NCBI GenBank assembly: GCA_022425445.1
Contig: JAKMFM010000033.1
Location: 1 to 5,710, forward strand
Length of the DNA: 5,710 nt
Origin: Planktomarina sp.
Lineage (GTDB): Bacteria; Pseudomonadota; Alphaproteobacteria; Rhodobacterales; Rhodobacteraceae
Reading direction: 5' to 3'
Below the pieces are notes generated by a model, which made no database searches, had not been told where the DNA came from, and saw nothing but the letters and a program-made list of their open reading frames with translations. How positions within the stretch are numbered: position 1 is the stretch's first letter; every line of letters begins with the position of its first letter. A program made the position numbers and the translations under genes. Below, piece by piece: positions 5,323 through 5,710 of the stretch.

Positions 5323-5710
5323 TTGGAGTTCCAAGGCAAGATAATTATTCTAACCGGCGCCGCAGGCGGCATTGGCGCGGCTTTGGCTCGTGAATTTGCA
5401 ACGCGCGGCGCGCGCTTGATGCTCTGCGACCTCAATGAACCGGAGCTGAGCGACCTGTCGGGGGAGCTTGGCGCGCTACAGATGGTTTGTGATGTAACTG
5501 TCGAGAGCAATATTCATGCGGTTGTAGCAAAGGTGGAAGCGACCCTTGGCCCAGTCGATATTTTCTTTTCCAATGCTGGCTTCAGCACTGGCGAGCCAGA
5601 TCACGCAGCCTCAGCGCCAGATAGGGTCTGGCAGGCGGCATGGGAGGTGCATGTCATGGCACATGTCTATGCCTGCCGCGCCGTTTTACCGGCCATGCTG
5701 GCGCGTGGAC
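5323..5710 (+). CDS. Short-chain dehydrogenase/reductase (SDR), classical type, 3' end cut by window
   Basis: The first 129 codons of an NAD(P)-dependent oxidoreductase with a Rossmann fold. From the TTG at 5323 (AGGGAG six bases upstream) the protein begins MEFQGKIIILTGAAGGIG. The glycine-rich TGAAGGIG spans residues 11-18. Asp36 at the end of the second strand (LCDL) favours NAD(H) over NADP(H). Asp57 in CDVT and the SNAG motif at 83-86 follow. The position that normally holds the structural Asn of the active-site tetrad appears to be His110 (WEVHVMAHVYA). The catalytic Ser and YxxxK lie beyond the window, so neither activity nor substrate can be judged. The gene is divergent from the decarboxylase across a region of about 300 bases. 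A role in the same aromatic metabolism is possible but has no direct support here. Confidence 0.9.
   Translation, partial: MEFQGKIIILTGAAGGIGAALAREFATRGARLMLCDLNEPELSDLSGELGALQMVCDVTVESNIHAVVAKVEATLGPVDIFFSNAGFSTGEPDHAASAPDRVWQAAWEVHVMAHVYACRAVLPAMLARG

Noticed and set aside
1..5710. Mobile elements, CRISPR arrays, tRNA or rRNA genes, phage or defence genes
   Set aside because: None seen: no transposase or integrase motifs, no direct repeat arrays, no cloverleaf-like stretches; all large frames are metabolic or regulatory genes.

Overview
The window looks like a chromosomal catabolic region of an alphaproteobacterium, most likely of the Rhodobacterales/roseobacter type. That guess rests on the medium-high G+C content, the overall look of the proteins, and a TetR-type regulator next to phenylacetate genes. 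The genus cannot be read from this sequence.

Left part (1-3097, + strand): the end of a phenylacetate (paa) catabolic operon. It holds a 3-oxoadipyl-CoA thiolase (paaJ, missing about six N-terminal residues at the window edge), phenylacetate-CoA ligase (paaK) and a TetR/AcrR-family regulator. The three are packed tightly, with 10-nt and 3-nt gaps, and are almost certainly co-transcribed from a promoter left of the window. PaaK activates phenylacetate to phenylacetyl-CoA, and PaaJ carries out the last thiolytic steps to acetyl-CoA and succinyl-CoA. The regulator is a plausible pathway repressor responding to an aryl-CoA ligand.

Middle part (3094-5013, - strand): a convergent pair read right to left. 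A group II PLP-dependent aromatic amino-acid decarboxylase comes first, followed after 81 nt by type II 3-dehydroquinate dehydratase (aroQ). The aroQ stop codon shares a TTAA with the regulator's stop codon. The decarboxylase could make phenylethylamine or another arylethylamine. That would be an upstream source of phenylacetate, but the window holds no amine oxidase or aldehyde dehydrogenase to complete the route.

Right part (5014-5710): a roughly 300-bp divergent intergenic region with several short dyads and a doubtful cysteine-rich small ORF. It is followed by the first 129 codons of an NAD-type short-chain dehydrogenase/reductase (SDR) on the + strand, cut by the window end.

I see no mobile element, CRISPR array, tRNA or rRNA, and no clearly new biological system. 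The points most worth a second look are the decarboxylase-paa neighbourhood, the dyads in the divergent intergenic region, and the non-canonical His in the SDR.
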